This document shows, piece after piece, positions 54,074 through 64,000 of a stretch of 64,000 nt of DNA. The number at the start of each line of letters is the position of its first letter. Position 1 is the first letter of the stretch. Origin of the DNA: Pseudomonas palmensis (GTDB lineage Bacteria; Pseudomonadota; Gammaproteobacteria; Pseudomonadales; Pseudomonadaceae); assembly GCF_017848315.1 (NCBI RefSeq), contig NZ_JAFKEC010000002.1, forward strand, positions 1-64,000, read 5' to 3'. Made by a program: the position numbers and the translations under genes. The notes beneath the pieces were generated by a model. The model did no database searches. It was not told the DNA's origin and saw nothing but the letters and a program-made list of their open reading frames with translations.

Positions 54074-56167
54074 TCACTTCCAGCTATAGGACATGCCCAC
54101 GTAGGCTGCGAAGCCTTCGCCGGGGGTGGAGCGTGCGGCATCGAGACCCTTGTCGTCGTAGCCGGGCGTCACGGTTGCGGCATAGCGCTTGTTGGTGAGG
54201 TTGCGCAGGTCGAGCCAGGTGGTCCAGTCCTGTCGGGGGGAGGCGTAGCCGAAGGTTGCGCCCAGCAGGGCATACGCATCGGCCTGGTAGGAGTTGGCGT
54301 AGTCGACCTGCACCTTTGAGGCCATCTGCGTGTTGAGCCCGGCATAGAAGCCGCTGGGATGGTCCAGGCGCACCTGCGCCTGATAGTAGTGCATCGGCAT
54401 GCCGGGCAGGCGGTTGTCGCCGAACGCCGCGTCATCGCGGTAGTGGAAGTCGCTGAAGGTGTAGGCCTGGCGCAGCGACACCCGGCCAACTCCGCTGTGT
54501 TCCCACAGCAGGCTGTCGAGGCTGGCTTCCACCCCCTGGTGCACGGTAGGGCTGGCATTCACCTCGCCGACGATGGCGTTGGTGGTGCTGCTGGCGGCCA
54601 CGGTTTCCACTGTCAGCAGTTCGTGGCGCACGGCCGAGTAGTACCAGGCCAGGTCCCAGCGCCCCAGCCGTGAGTCGCCGCGGGCGCCGAGCTCCAGGGT
54701 GGTGGCGGTCTGGTTGCGCAGCTCGATGGGTTGGGTCTGCAGGCCGTTGATCGCTGGCGAGCTCCAGATCAGCGCCCAGGGGTGCGCAGGCTCCACCGAG
54801 CGGCTCAGGTTGCCGTACAGCTGCAGCGCGGGGCTGAAGTCGTAGCGCAGCCCCAGGCGCGGGGCGTAGTCCCAGTCATGCTGGCTGACCTTGCCGCCGC
54901 TGGCCGGATAGGTGACGGCGCTTTCGCGGCGGGTATAGATCATCGCCAGGCCGCTGGTCAGCCACAGGTCTGGCACCAGTTCCAGTTCGTTGCTGAAGTG
55001 GAGGACGCTGTCCGAGCCCTGGTAGGTGAAGTCGCGGGTCTTGGTGCCTATGGGCTGAGTGGGGTCGGTCTCGACCCGCACGAACTCCGAGGCCCCGGTG
55101 TTGGGCAGGTGCTTTGTGGTGCGCCAGCCCAGGGTGGTCTTGCTCTCGCGGCCGAACAGGGTGTCGCGGCGCAGGTAGTTGAGCGTGCCGCTGACGTCGG
55201 TGTACGCCACCTTGAGGCGCTTGGTGCCTTCACGCAGGTCCATGGGGTAGTCGTGGTAGACCAGGCCGGCTTCCAGTTGCGAGTCGTCATCGAGGTAGAA
55301 GGTGGTCTTGTTGCCCAGCCAGGTGCTGCCCGGTTGCGGGCGGCTGGCGTCGCGGCTCAGGTACAGCGGGTTGGCAGCGCGCGGGTGGTGCTTGATCTGG
55401 TCCTTGGTCAGGCGCCCGGCCAGTTCGTTTTCGGTTTCGCGGTAACGCAGGTAGAAGCGGGTTTCCAGGTTGGGGTTGAAGCGGTAGCCGACGTTGGCGG
55501 CGATACCCTTGCTGCTGCCGCTGCTGTGGTCCTGGTAGCCGTCGTATTCCGAGTCGGTGAGGGCGACGTAGTAGTCCAGGTCACCCAGTACCTGGCCGGA
55601 GCTGACCTGGCGTTTGCCGTAGCCACGGCTGCCGGCCTCGACCCGTACCTGCAGGGGCGCGGCGTCGTAGCCGGTGTGGGTTACGTAATTGATGGCGCCG
55701 CCCAGGGCCAGGGCGCCGCGGGCGAAGCCGTTGGCGCCGCGCAGTACCTCGGCGCGGCTTAGCCACAGGGGCTCGAACAGTTCATAGGGCGTGCCGCCGG
55801 GGCCGGTCAGGGGCAGGCCGTCGAACAGGGTGTATACGCCGGAGCCGTGGGCGCCGGGGGCACGGTTGAGGCCCGAGCCGCGAATCGACAGTTTGATGCC
55901 GTCGTTGCCGGCGGATTGGGCGAACACGCCGGGCTGGTAGGCGAGCACGTCCTGGTTGCTGGCGACGCGGCCTTGTTCGACCTGTTGCATGTCGATCAGG
56001 TTGGTGGCCCCGGGGATTTGCTGCAGGCGCTCACGGGCGTCCTGAAGTTCGTTGTGTTCCTGGTCCTGGATCAGTACCTGGCCGAGTTCGATGCCTGGGT
56101 TGGCTTGGGCGGTGGCGGTGCAGGCGATCAATACGGCGAGGGACGAGCGGGGCAGGGTGGGGTGCAT
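54074..56167 (-). CDS. TonB-dependent outer-membrane receptor
   Basis: A 697-residue receptor. The signal peptide ends near TATAQANPG. The plug domain covers about 45-155 (IPGATNLIDMQQVEQGRVAS, GIKLSIRGSGLNRAPGAHGS, RGANGFARGALALGGAINYV) and a 22-strand barrel ends GEGFAAYVGMSYSWK. It has no STN domain and no adjoining sigma or regulator gene, so it is an orphan. Substrate could be a siderophore, heme or metal complex; there is no evidence to choose. The ATG at 56165-56167 has a poor ribosome site but starts the signal peptide. Confidence 0.88.
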   Translation of the reverse strand: MHPTLPRSSLAVLIACTATAQANPGIELGQVLIQDQEHNELQDARERLQQIPGATNLIDMQQVEQGRVASNQDVLAYQPGVFAQSAGNDGIKLSIRGSGLNRAPGAHGSGVYTLFDGLPLTGPGGTPYELFEPLWLSRAEVLRGANGFARGALALGGAINYVTHTGYDAAPLQVRVEAGSRGYGKRQVSSGQVLGDLDYYVALTDSEYDGYQDHSSGSSKGIAANVGYRFNPNLETRFYLRYRETENELAGRLTKDQIKHHPRAANPLYLSRDASRPQPGSTWLGNKTTFYLDDDSQLEAGLVYHDYPMDLREGTKRLKVAYTDVSGTLNYLRRDTLFGRESKTTLGWRTTKHLPNTGASEFVRVETDPTQPIGTKTRDFTYQGSDSVLHFSNELELVPDLWLTSGLAMIYTRRESAVTYPASGGKVSQHDWDYAPRLGLRYDFSPALQLYGNLSRSVEPAHPWALIWSSPAINGLQTQPIELRNQTATTLELGARGDSRLGRWDLAWYYSAVRHELLTVETVAASSTTNAIVGEVNASPTVHQGVEASLDSLLWEHSGVGRVSLRQAYTFSDFHYRDDAAFGDNRLPGMPMHYYQAQVRLDHPSGFYAGLNTQMASKVQVDYANSYQADAYALLGATFGYASPRQDWTTWLDLRNLTNKRYAATVTPGYDDKGLDAARSTPGEGFAAYVGMSYSWK

Positions 56168-56197
56168 CGAAGGGGTTCCGGAACGGTTGGGCGGGTA

Positions 56198-56218
56198 TCT
56201 GACGTTGCAAGTATCAGA
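56198..56218. promoter_or_regulatory. Inverted repeat upstream of the orphan TonB receptor
   Basis: TCTGA, 11 bases, TCAGA (56198-56218), 31 bases before the receptor ATG. It is a possible regulator site; no regulator is encoded beside it. Confidence 0.35.
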
Positions 56219-56359
56219 CGAAGCACAGTGGGTGATCTGTAGTGCAGTCATGCTTTTGATCTGCTCTGGATATGTTCACGGTCGTCGATTTTACCGATTG
56301 GTGTGTTTATCCGGCATGGATAGCGCTGCGAATGACGCCTTCCGCTCTTACAGCGGGTC

Positions 56360-56381
56360 ACTTTTGCAAGGACGCAAAAGT
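56360..56381. repeat. ACTTTTGC/GCAAAAGT hairpin of a Pseudomonas intergenic repeat
   Basis: ACTTTTGC (56360-56367) and GCAAAAGT (56374-56381) flank a 6-base loop, followed by AACCAAAA and a run of GC-rich hairpins to about 56570. From memory this string is common in Pseudomonas intergenic regions. The rest of 56168-56689, apart from the elements listed separately, shows no gene. Confidence 0.6.
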
Positions 56382-56572
56382 AACCAAAAGGTCCCCGGCC
56401 AAACATACGGCCCTACGCTTCGCTCCGGGTTCCCTCCCTCCGGCGCCGTCCAGGGGGCACGCGACCCGAGTTGCTGCGCAACTCTAACAGTCGCTCGCTT
56501 CGGCTAACGCCGAAGGGGCTACGCCCCGCCCCCTGCACGACACCTCCACTCGGCCTCCTGACAGGCCGGACA

Positions 56573-56608
56573 ATCAAGATCAAGGTCAAGATCAAGATCA
56601 AGATCAAC
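56573..56608. repeat. Tandem ATCAAG hexamer repeat
   Basis: Six units: ATCAAG, ATCAAG, GTCAAG, ATCAAG, ATCAAG, ATCAAC. It is a simple-sequence tract that could vary in copy number between strains. It lies in the gap between the orphan receptor and the nuo terminator. Confidence 0.8.
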
Positions 56609-56639
56609 GGCGGTGCTGGGGATTGGTTGTTCAATCGCC

Positions 56640-56670
56640 AAAAACAAAACACCCCGCCGAAGCGGGGTGT
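56640..56670 (-). terminator. Intrinsic terminator of the nuo operon
   Basis: On the minus strand ACACCCCGC, a TTCG loop and GCGGGGTGT (56670-56649) are followed by TTTGTTTT, starting 20 bases after the nuoN stop. It is a textbook rho-independent terminator. Confidence 0.9.
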
Positions 56671-56689
56671 CCTGTCAGTGCATCAGCAC

Positions 56690-58159
56690 TCAACCAAGCA
56701 ACTGCAAACCTGCATGCTGCACCAGGTCCAGCAACGGCTGCGGATAAACACCCAGCACGAACGCCAGAATCGCAATCGCCAGCAACATCACACCACCGGT
56801 ACGCTGCTCCCAGTTCAACGGCGCATCGTGACGACGCAGGTTCGGCTCGATCAGGTACAGGGTGACCATCACGCGCAGGTAGTAGAACACCCCGATCGCA
56901 CTACCGATCACCAACGCACCCACCAGCCACCACAGCTGCGACTCGACGCCGGTAGCAATGATGTAGAACTTGCCGATGAAGCCCGCGGTCAGCGGAATAC
57001 CCGCCAGCGACAGCATCATCACGGTCAGTACCGCCGTCAGGTACGGGCGACGCCAGAACAGGCCGCGGTACTCGTACAGGGCATCGGCATCACGGCCCTT
57101 GTAAGGCGAGGACATCAGGGTGATGACGCCAAACGCGCCCAGGCTGGTGATCACGTAGGTCACCAGGTACACGCCAATGGCTTCCACCGCCATGCCCTTG
57201 CTCGCCACCAGCGCAATCAGCAGGTAACCGAAGTGGGCGATCGAGGAGTAACCCAGCAGACGCTTGAGGTTGCTCTGGGTCAGCGCCAGCAGGTTGCCGA
57301 CCAGAATCGAGGCCACTGCAATCACCGACAGCACGGTGGTCAGCACGCCGCTGCTGGCAGCAGGGGAGAGCATGAACAGGCGTACCACAACGGCGAATAC
57401 AGCCACCTTGCTCGCGGTGGCCAGGAACGCGGCGACCGGCGCCGGAGCACCTTCGTATACGTCCGGGGTCCACAGGTGGAACGGTACCAGCGACAGCTTG
57501 AACGCCAGGCCGACCAGCATCATGCCCAGGCCCAGCTGGGCAATCAGGCTTGGCAGGCTGGTGGTGGCCAGGGCCTTGCCGATGCCGTCGAAGCTCAGGC
57601 TGCCGGCGTCGGCATACAGTAGCGCCATGCCGAACAGCAGGAACGCGGAACCGGCTGCCGACAGCACCATGTACTTGATGCCGGCTTCCAGCGAACGCTT
57701 GTTGAAGAACGCATACGCCACCAGGCCGTATACCGGTACCGAGAGCAGCTCCAGGCCGATGAACAGGCCGGCCAGGTGTTGCGCGCAGACCAGCACCAGG
57801 CCGCCCAGGGCCGCCATCAGGATCAGCAGGTAGAGCTCTTCGCGGTTGCCCGGGTAACCCTTGCCGCCGTCACCCAGGTAGGCATGCGCCAGGGTCACGC
57901 AGGCCAGGGTGGCGACCAGGATCAACGCCATGTACAGGCACGCGAAGCTGTCGACGGTCAGCAATGGGGTGACCGCCAGCGGGGCCACTTTGAGGGTCGG
58001 GATGATCGACAGCAGGGCCAGGTTCAGCCCCACGGTCGACAGCAGGAAGGTTTGCGAGTGATTGCGGCGCCAGGCGATGGCCAGCATCACCACGACGATG
58101 GTGATACTGGTGATCAGCAGTGGCGCAAGCGCAATAAAGTGTTGAATCGTCAGGTCCAT
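56690..58159 (-). CDS. nuoN: NADH-quinone oxidoreductase subunit N
   Basis: A 489-residue antiporter-like membrane subunit of complex I, with 14 membrane helices. Conserved features are the discontinuous helices and proton-channel lysines of the Mrp/NuoLMN family, for example [23 protein letters not shown] and [20 protein letters not shown]. The ATG at 58157-58159 starts [15 protein letters not shown], the normal length; an upstream in-frame start would overlap nuoM. It is the last gene of the nuo operon. Confidence 0.97.
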   Translation of the reverse strand: MDLTIQHFIALAPLLITSITIVVVMLAIAWRRNHSQTFLLSTVGLNLALLSIIPTLKVAPLAVTPLLTVDSFACLYMALILVATLACVTLAHAYLGDGGKGYPGNREELYLLILMAALGGLVLVCAQHLAGLFIGLELLSVPVYGLVAYAFFNKRSLEAGIKYMVLSAAGSAFLLFGMALLYADAGSLSFDGIGKALATTSLPSLIAQLGLGMMLVGLAFKLSLVPFHLWTPDVYEGAPAPVAAFLATASKVAVFAVVVRLFMLSPAASSGVLTTVLSVIAVASILVGNLLALTQSNLKRLLGYSSIAHFGYLLIALVASKGMAVEAIGVYLVTYVITSLGAFGVITLMSSPYKGRDADALYEYRGLFWRRPYLTAVLTVMMLSLAGIPLTAGFIGKFYIIATGVESQLWWLVGALVIGSAIGVFYYLRVMVTLYLIEPNLRRHDAPLNWEQRTGGVMLLAIAILAFVLGVYPQPLLDLVQHAGLQLLG

Positions 58160-58166
58160 AGCGCTC

Positions 58167-59699
58167 TTACCGGGCCGAAGCGAGTTGAGTGAAAGCGGAG
58201 CCGAGCCACTGCTGCACACCACTCATGGTGGCGGCGGAGGTATCCAGGAACGGCTGCGGGTAAACGCCCAGCACAATCAGTAGTACCGCCAGGCCCAGCA
58301 CCATGATCAGTTCGCGGTTGTCCATGCCGGCCAGTACTTCGTCGGACTTGGCCGGGCCGAAGTAGGCGCGGTGGATCATGATCAGCGAGTACACCGAGCC
58401 GAACACCAGGCCGGAGGTGGCAATCGCGGTGACCCACGGGGCACTGACGAAGCTGCCGATCAGGATCAGGAACTCGCCGACGAAGTTGCCGGTACCCGGC
58501 AAGCCCAGCGAGGCCGCGGCGAAGAACAGGCTGATGGCCGGCAGGTAGGCGATGCGCGACCACAGGCCACCCATCTGACGCATGTCACGGGTGTGCAGAC
58601 GCTCGTACAGCTGGCCGCTGAGGATGAACAGTGCCGCTGCCGACAGGCCGTGGGCCAGCATCTGGATCACCGCGCCCTGCAGGGCCTGCTGGCTGCCGGA
58701 GTAGATGCCGATCAGCACGAAGCCCATGTGCGAGACGCTGGAGAACGCGATCAGGCGCTTGATGTCGGTTTGCGCGAAGGCCAGGAATGCACCGTAGAAG
58801 ATCCCGATCAGACCCAGGGTCATGGCGATCGGCGCGAACTCGGCCGAGGCATTCGGGAACAGCGGCAGGGCAAAACGCAGCAGGCCGTAGGCTGCGGTCT
58901 TCAGCAGGATACCGGCCAGGTCGACGGAACCGGCAGTCGGCGCCTGGGCGTGGGCATCAGGCAGCCAGGAGTGGAACGGTACCACCGGCAGCTTGACCGC
59001 GAAGGCGATGAAGAAGCCCAGCATCAGCAGGTATTCGGTACCCGCCGGCAGGTCGGCCTTGAGCAACTGGGTGTAGTCGAAGGTGATCACACCGGTGTTG
59101 CCGTAGTTGACCAGTACCAGGCCCAGGATCGCCACCAGCATGATCAGGCCGCTGGCCTGGGTGAAGATGAAGAACTTGGTGGCTGCGTAGATCCGGGTCT
59201 TCTTGCCGTCCGAGGAGCTGTGACCCCAGAGCGCGATGAGGAAATACATCGGCACCAGCATCATTTCCCAGAAGAAGAAGAACAGGAACAGGTCCAGGGC
59301 CAGGAACACACCGACCACGCCGCCCAGGATCCACATCAGGTTGAGGTGGAAGAAGCCGACGTGGCGCTGGATCTCTTTCCAGGAACACAGTACCGAGAGC
59401 ACACCGAGCAGGCCGGTGAGCAGGATCATCAGCAGCGACAGGCCGTCCAGGGCCAGGTGCAGGCTGATGCCGAAGCGCTCGATCCACAGCACTTTGAACT
59501 CGTAGGCCCACTGTGGCGCGGCACCCGGCGCAGGCGCCAGGGTGTAGTCGCCGTTGGCCCACAGCCAGAGGCCGATACCAAGCAGCAGGGACATGGTCAG
59601 CAGCGCGATGTAGCGCGGCAGGGTGGCGCCGAAGCGCTCACCCAGCCAGCACAGCAGGCCGCCGATAAAGGGGATCAGGATCAGCCAAGGCAAAATCAT
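58167..59699 (-). CDS. nuoM: NADH-quinone oxidoreductase subunit M
   Basis: A 510-residue proton-pumping subunit of complex I. Characteristic blocks are [40 protein letters not shown] (the key Glu is in FFFWEMM), [20 protein letters not shown] and [20 protein letters not shown]. It lies 7 bases upstream of nuoN and 39 bases downstream of nuoL. Confidence 0.97.
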   Translation of the reverse strand: MILPWLILIPFIGGLLCWLGERFGATLPRYIALLTMSLLLGIGLWLWANGDYTLAPAPGAAPQWAYEFKVLWIERFGISLHLALDGLSLLMILLTGLLGVLSVLCSWKEIQRHVGFFHLNLMWILGGVVGVFLALDLFLFFFFWEMMLVPMYFLIALWGHSSSDGKKTRIYAATKFFIFTQASGLIMLVAILGLVLVNYGNTGVITFDYTQLLKADLPAGTEYLLMLGFFIAFAVKLPVVPFHSWLPDAHAQAPTAGSVDLAGILLKTAAYGLLRFALPLFPNASAEFAPIAMTLGLIGIFYGAFLAFAQTDIKRLIAFSSVSHMGFVLIGIYSGSQQALQGAVIQMLAHGLSAAALFILSGQLYERLHTRDMRQMGGLWSRIAYLPAISLFFAAASLGLPGTGNFVGEFLILIGSFVSAPWVTAIATSGLVFGSVYSLIMIHRAYFGPAKSDEVLAGMDNRELIMVLGLAVLLIVLGVYPQPFLDTSAATMSGVQQWLGSAFTQLASAR

Positions 59700-59738
59700 G
59701 ACGGGCTCAATTCCTTTCGCAAAGTCGCAAGGTTCATA

Positions 59739-61588
<1,850 letters not shown>

Positions 61589-61592
<4 letters not shown>

Positions 61593-61897
61593 CCGCGCAT
61601 CTCACTGGCAGCATCGATATCGAGAGTGTGGAAGCGGCGATACAGCTGCAGCAGGATCGCCAGGCCGATACTGGCCTCGGCGGCGGCCAGGCTGATCACC
61701 AGGATGAACATGATCTGCCCGTCCGGTTGCGCCCAGCGGCTGCCCGCCACGATGAATGCCAGTGCCGAGGCGTTCATCATGATTTCCAGGCTCATCAGTA
61801 CGAACAGAATGTTGCGGCGCACCATCAGCCCGACCAGGCCGAGGCAGAACAGGATGCCGGCGACGGCCAGGCCGTGTTCGAGAGGAATTGCTGACAT
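61589..61897 (-). CDS. nuoK: NADH-quinone oxidoreductase subunit K
   Basis: A 102-residue three-helix membrane subunit. The conserved glutamate lies in [20 protein letters not shown], and a second one is in [18 protein letters not shown]. Overlaps nuoL by 4 bases. Confidence 0.96.
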
Positions 61898-61900
61898 GAT

Positions 61901-62401
61901 TTACTCCTTCGCCTCGTTGCGGCCGAGGTGGAACGCCGTCACTGCTGCAGCCAGCAGCAGCATCGAGGCCAGTTCCACCACCAGCAGGTAAGGGCCGAAC
62001 AGGCTGATGCCCACGGCCTTGGCGTCAACGGTGGTATGACCGATGGCGGCGCCGCTCGGCTGCACGAACAGCACGTACAGCAGTTCGGCCAGCAGCAGGA
62101 CGGCGAGGAACACCGGCCCGCCCCAGATGCCGGGCTTGAGCCAGCCGCGCTCCTGGGCGACCGAGGCCGGCCCCAGGTTGAGCATCATCACCACGAACAC
62201 GAACAGCACCATGATGGCGCCAGCGTAGGCGATCACTTCGAGCACGCCGGCAAACGGCGCGCCGAGGGCGAAGAAGGTCATCGCCACGGAGATCAGCGAA
62301 ATGATCAGGTAGAGCAGGGCATGCACCGGGTTGGTGTTGGTGATCACCCGCAGGGTGGACACCACGGCGACACCGGATGCGAAATAGAAAGCGAATTCCA
62401 T
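61901..62401 (-). CDS. nuoJ: NADH-quinone oxidoreductase subunit J
   Basis: A 166-residue membrane subunit with five helices. The family block GAPFAGVLEVIAYAGAIMVL, with the pi-bulge region of helix 3, is followed by FVFVVMMLNLG. It lies 3 bases before nuoK and 9 after nuoI. Confidence 0.96.
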   Translation of the reverse strand: MEFAFYFASGVAVVSTLRVITNTNPVHALLYLIISLISVAMTFFALGAPFAGVLEVIAYAGAIMVLFVFVVMMLNLGPASVAQERGWLKPGIWGGPVFLAVLLLAELLYVLFVQPSGAAIGHTTVDAKAVGISLFGPYLLVVELASMLLLAAAVTAFHLGRNEAKE

Positions 62402-62410
62402 CTTTCTTCC

Positions 62411-62959
62411 TTAAGGGAGCAAGCTCTTCACGTTGATCGGCTCGGCTTCGTTCTGCGCGGCGCCCTTCGGCTTGCCGGCAACGGCCATACCTGCAACACG
62501 GTAGAAGTTGTAATCAGGGTTCTTGCCGGGGCCGGAGATCAGCAGATCTTCTTTCTCGTACACCAGGTCCTGACGTTTGAACTCGGCCATTTCGAAATCC
62601 GGGGTGAGCTGGATCGCGGTGGTCGGGCAGGCTTCCTCGCAGAGGCCGCAGAAAATGCAGCGCGAGAAGTTGATGCGGAAGAACTCGGGGTACCAGCGAC
62701 CGTCTTCGGTCTCGGCCTTCTGCAGCGAGATGCAACCCACCGGGCAGGCCACGGCGCACAGGTTGCAGGCCACGCAGCGCTCCTCGCCGTCGGGGTCGCG
62801 GGTCAGCACGATGCGGCCGCGGTAGCGCGGCGGCAGGTAGACCGGCTCTTCGGGGTATTGCAGGGTGTCGCGTTTGCGGAACCCGTGGGAGAACACCATC
62901 ACCAGGCTGCGCAGCTGGGTGCCAGTGCCCTTAACGATGTCGCCAATATACTTGAACAT
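62411..62959 (-). CDS. nuoI: NADH-quinone oxidoreductase subunit I
   Basis: A 182-residue ferredoxin-like subunit carrying the N6a and N6b 4Fe-4S clusters that pass electrons towards quinone. Two ligand motifs are seen: [16 protein letters not shown] and [16 protein letters not shown]. It belongs to the peripheral arm, attached to NuoH. Confidence 0.97.
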   Translation of the reverse strand: MFKYIGDIVKGTGTQLRSLVMVFSHGFRKRDTLQYPEEPVYLPPRYRGRIVLTRDPDGEERCVACNLCAVACPVGCISLQKAETEDGRWYPEFFRINFSRCIFCGLCEEACPTTAIQLTPDFEMAEFKRQDLVYEKEDLLISGPGKNPDYNFYRVAGMAVAGKPKGAAQNEAEPINVKSLLP

Positions 62960-62970
62960 GGGTCAAATCC

Positions 62971-63978
62971 TCACTGGGCCGCAACAGCTGGCGTGTTGAG
63001 CAACACGAGCGCAGCGGTCACCAGCAAATTGATCAGGGTCAGCGGCAGGCAGAACTTCCAGCTGAAGTCCATCACCTGGTCATAGCGCGGGCGCGGGATC
63101 GAGGCGCGCAGCAGGATGAACAGCATGATGAAGAACGCGGTCTTCAGGGCGAACCACACGAACGACAGTTGCGGCAGGATGCCGAACGGCCCGTGCCAGC
63201 CACCGAAGAACAGGGTTACCAGCAGCGCCGAGATCAGGATGATGCCGATGTACTCGCCCACGAAGAACATGCCCCACTTCATGCCGGCATATTCGATGTG
63301 GTAGCCGTCGGCCAGTTCCTGTTCCGCTTCCGGCTGGTCGAAGGGGTGACGGTGAGTCACGGCCACGCCAGCGATGAAGAAGGTACAGAAGCCGAAGAAC
63401 TGCGGAATGATGAACCACAGGTTCTGCGCCTGGTATTCGACGATGTCGCGCATGTTGAACGAGCCGACCTGGGCCACGATGCCCATCAGCGCCAGGCCCA
63501 TGAACACTTCGTACGACACGGTCTGGGCCGAGGCCCGCAGGCTGCCGAGCAGGGCGTACTTGTTGTTCGACGACCAGCCGGCGAACAGGACGGCGTACAC
63601 CGACAGGCCGGCCATGGCGAAGAAGAACAGCAGGCCGATGTTCAGGTCCGCGACACCCCAGGTCGGGGTGATCGGGATGATCGCGAAGGCGATCAGCAAG
63701 GCGCTCATGGCCACCACCGGCGCCAGGGTGAAGATCACCTTGTCGACGAAGGGCGGGTTCCAGTCTTCCTTGAAGAACATCTTCAGCATGTCGGCGGCAA
63801 TCTGGAACATGCCGAACGGGCCGACGCGGTTAGGACCGTAACGGTCCTGCCACCAGCCCAGCAGGCGACGCTCGACGAAGCTGAGCAGCGCACCGCAGAC
63901 CACCACCGCCAGCAACACCACGATGGCCTTGATGACAGTGAGGATCACATCGATCACTTCAGGGGTGAACCAGGTCAT
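62971..63978 (-). CDS. nuoH: NADH-quinone oxidoreductase subunit H
   Basis: A 335-residue, eight-helix membrane subunit that forms the quinone chamber. Signatures include [60 protein letters not shown] and [25 protein letters not shown] precedes the ATG. nuoG should follow upstream beyond base 64000; the last 22 bases are the gap to it and hold no stop codon of that gene that I can place. Confidence 0.97.
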   Translation of the reverse strand: MTWFTPEVIDVILTVIKAIVVLLAVVVCGALLSFVERRLLGWWQDRYGPNRVGPFGMFQIAADMLKMFFKEDWNPPFVDKVIFTLAPVVAMSALLIAFAIIPITPTWGVADLNIGLLFFFAMAGLSVYAVLFAGWSSNNKYALLGSLRASAQTVSYEVFMGLALMGIVAQVGSFNMRDIVEYQAQNLWFIIPQFFGFCTFFIAGVAVTHRHPFDQPEAEQELADGYHIEYAGMKWGMFFVGEYIGIILISALLVTLFFGGWHGPFGILPQLSFVWFALKTAFFIMLFILLRASIPRPRYDQVMDFSWKFCLPLTLINLLVTAALVLLNTPAVAAQ

Positions 63979-64000
63979 TGTGCTGCCTCCTGCAAGCCTT

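Noticed and set aside
56573..56608. CRISPR-like direct repeats
   Set aside because: Units are 6 bases long and contiguous, with no spacers and no cas genes; a simple tandem repeat.

Overview
The window is a 64 kb piece of a GC-rich gammaproteobacterial chromosome, almost certainly a fluorescent Pseudomonas close to the P. putida group. The evidence is the high GC, an OprD-family porin, several FecI/FecR/TonB-receptor systems, a PvdQ-type acylase, a CcoG protein, a Pseudomonas-only small protein (DUF3203 type), the nuo operon order, and two families of repeated intergenic palindromes (REP types A and B below). No rRNA, tRNA, CRISPR array, transposase or prophage block was seen.

Layout. 1-3.1 kb: a FecI/FecR pair and an OprD-type porin. 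3.2-6.2 kb: an ECF sigma/anti-sigma pair divergent from a catalase-like protein and cytochrome b561, with two face-to-face copies of the same candidate ECF promoter between them. 6.1-13.4 kb: LysR regulator and SDR, nucleosidase PpnN, TetR and a PQQ-dependent membrane dehydrogenase with a candidate palindromic operator, and a GNAT enzyme. 13.5-21.4 kb: two siderophore receptors, one beside an AraC/PchR-like regulator and one with a signalling domain plus its own FecR/FecI. 21.5-27.2 kb: small hypotheticals and a polyamine/amine catabolism cluster (AraC regulator, glutamine-synthetase-like ligase, periplasmic binding protein, FAD oxidase). 27.2-29.3 kb: a SleB-type wall hydrolase, a eukaryotic-type ADF/cofilin gene and a lipoprotein. 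29.4-41.1 kb: MocR regulator, CcoG, MgtC, HMG-CoA lyase with a LiuR-like regulator, LysR/acyl-CoA dehydrogenase, TerC, a phosphate-binding/OmpA fusion, XthA. 41.3-47.4 kb: GNAT and the TamA/TamB envelope assembly pair. 47.5-56.2 kb: a Mor-like regulator, small proteins, PvdQ, TrhP/U32, an AI-2E-family permease and an orphan TonB receptor. 56.6-64 kb: nuoH-N, the distal part of the complex I operon, with a clear terminator.

The standout is the gene at 28009-28437. It encodes a 142-residue protein whose whole length reads as an ADF/cofilin, an actin-severing protein family of eukaryotes. It includes the long actin-binding helix block (residues 95-109), in a gene of about 43% GC (184 of 429 bases by hand count) with AGA/AGG/ATA/TTA codons, set between ordinary high-GC Pseudomonas genes. 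This looks like a horizontally acquired single-gene insertion of eukaryotic origin.

The iron theme is strong: three TonB receptors, two FecI/FecR pairs, a PchR-like activator, PvdQ, and Fur-box-like sequences at several of their promoters.
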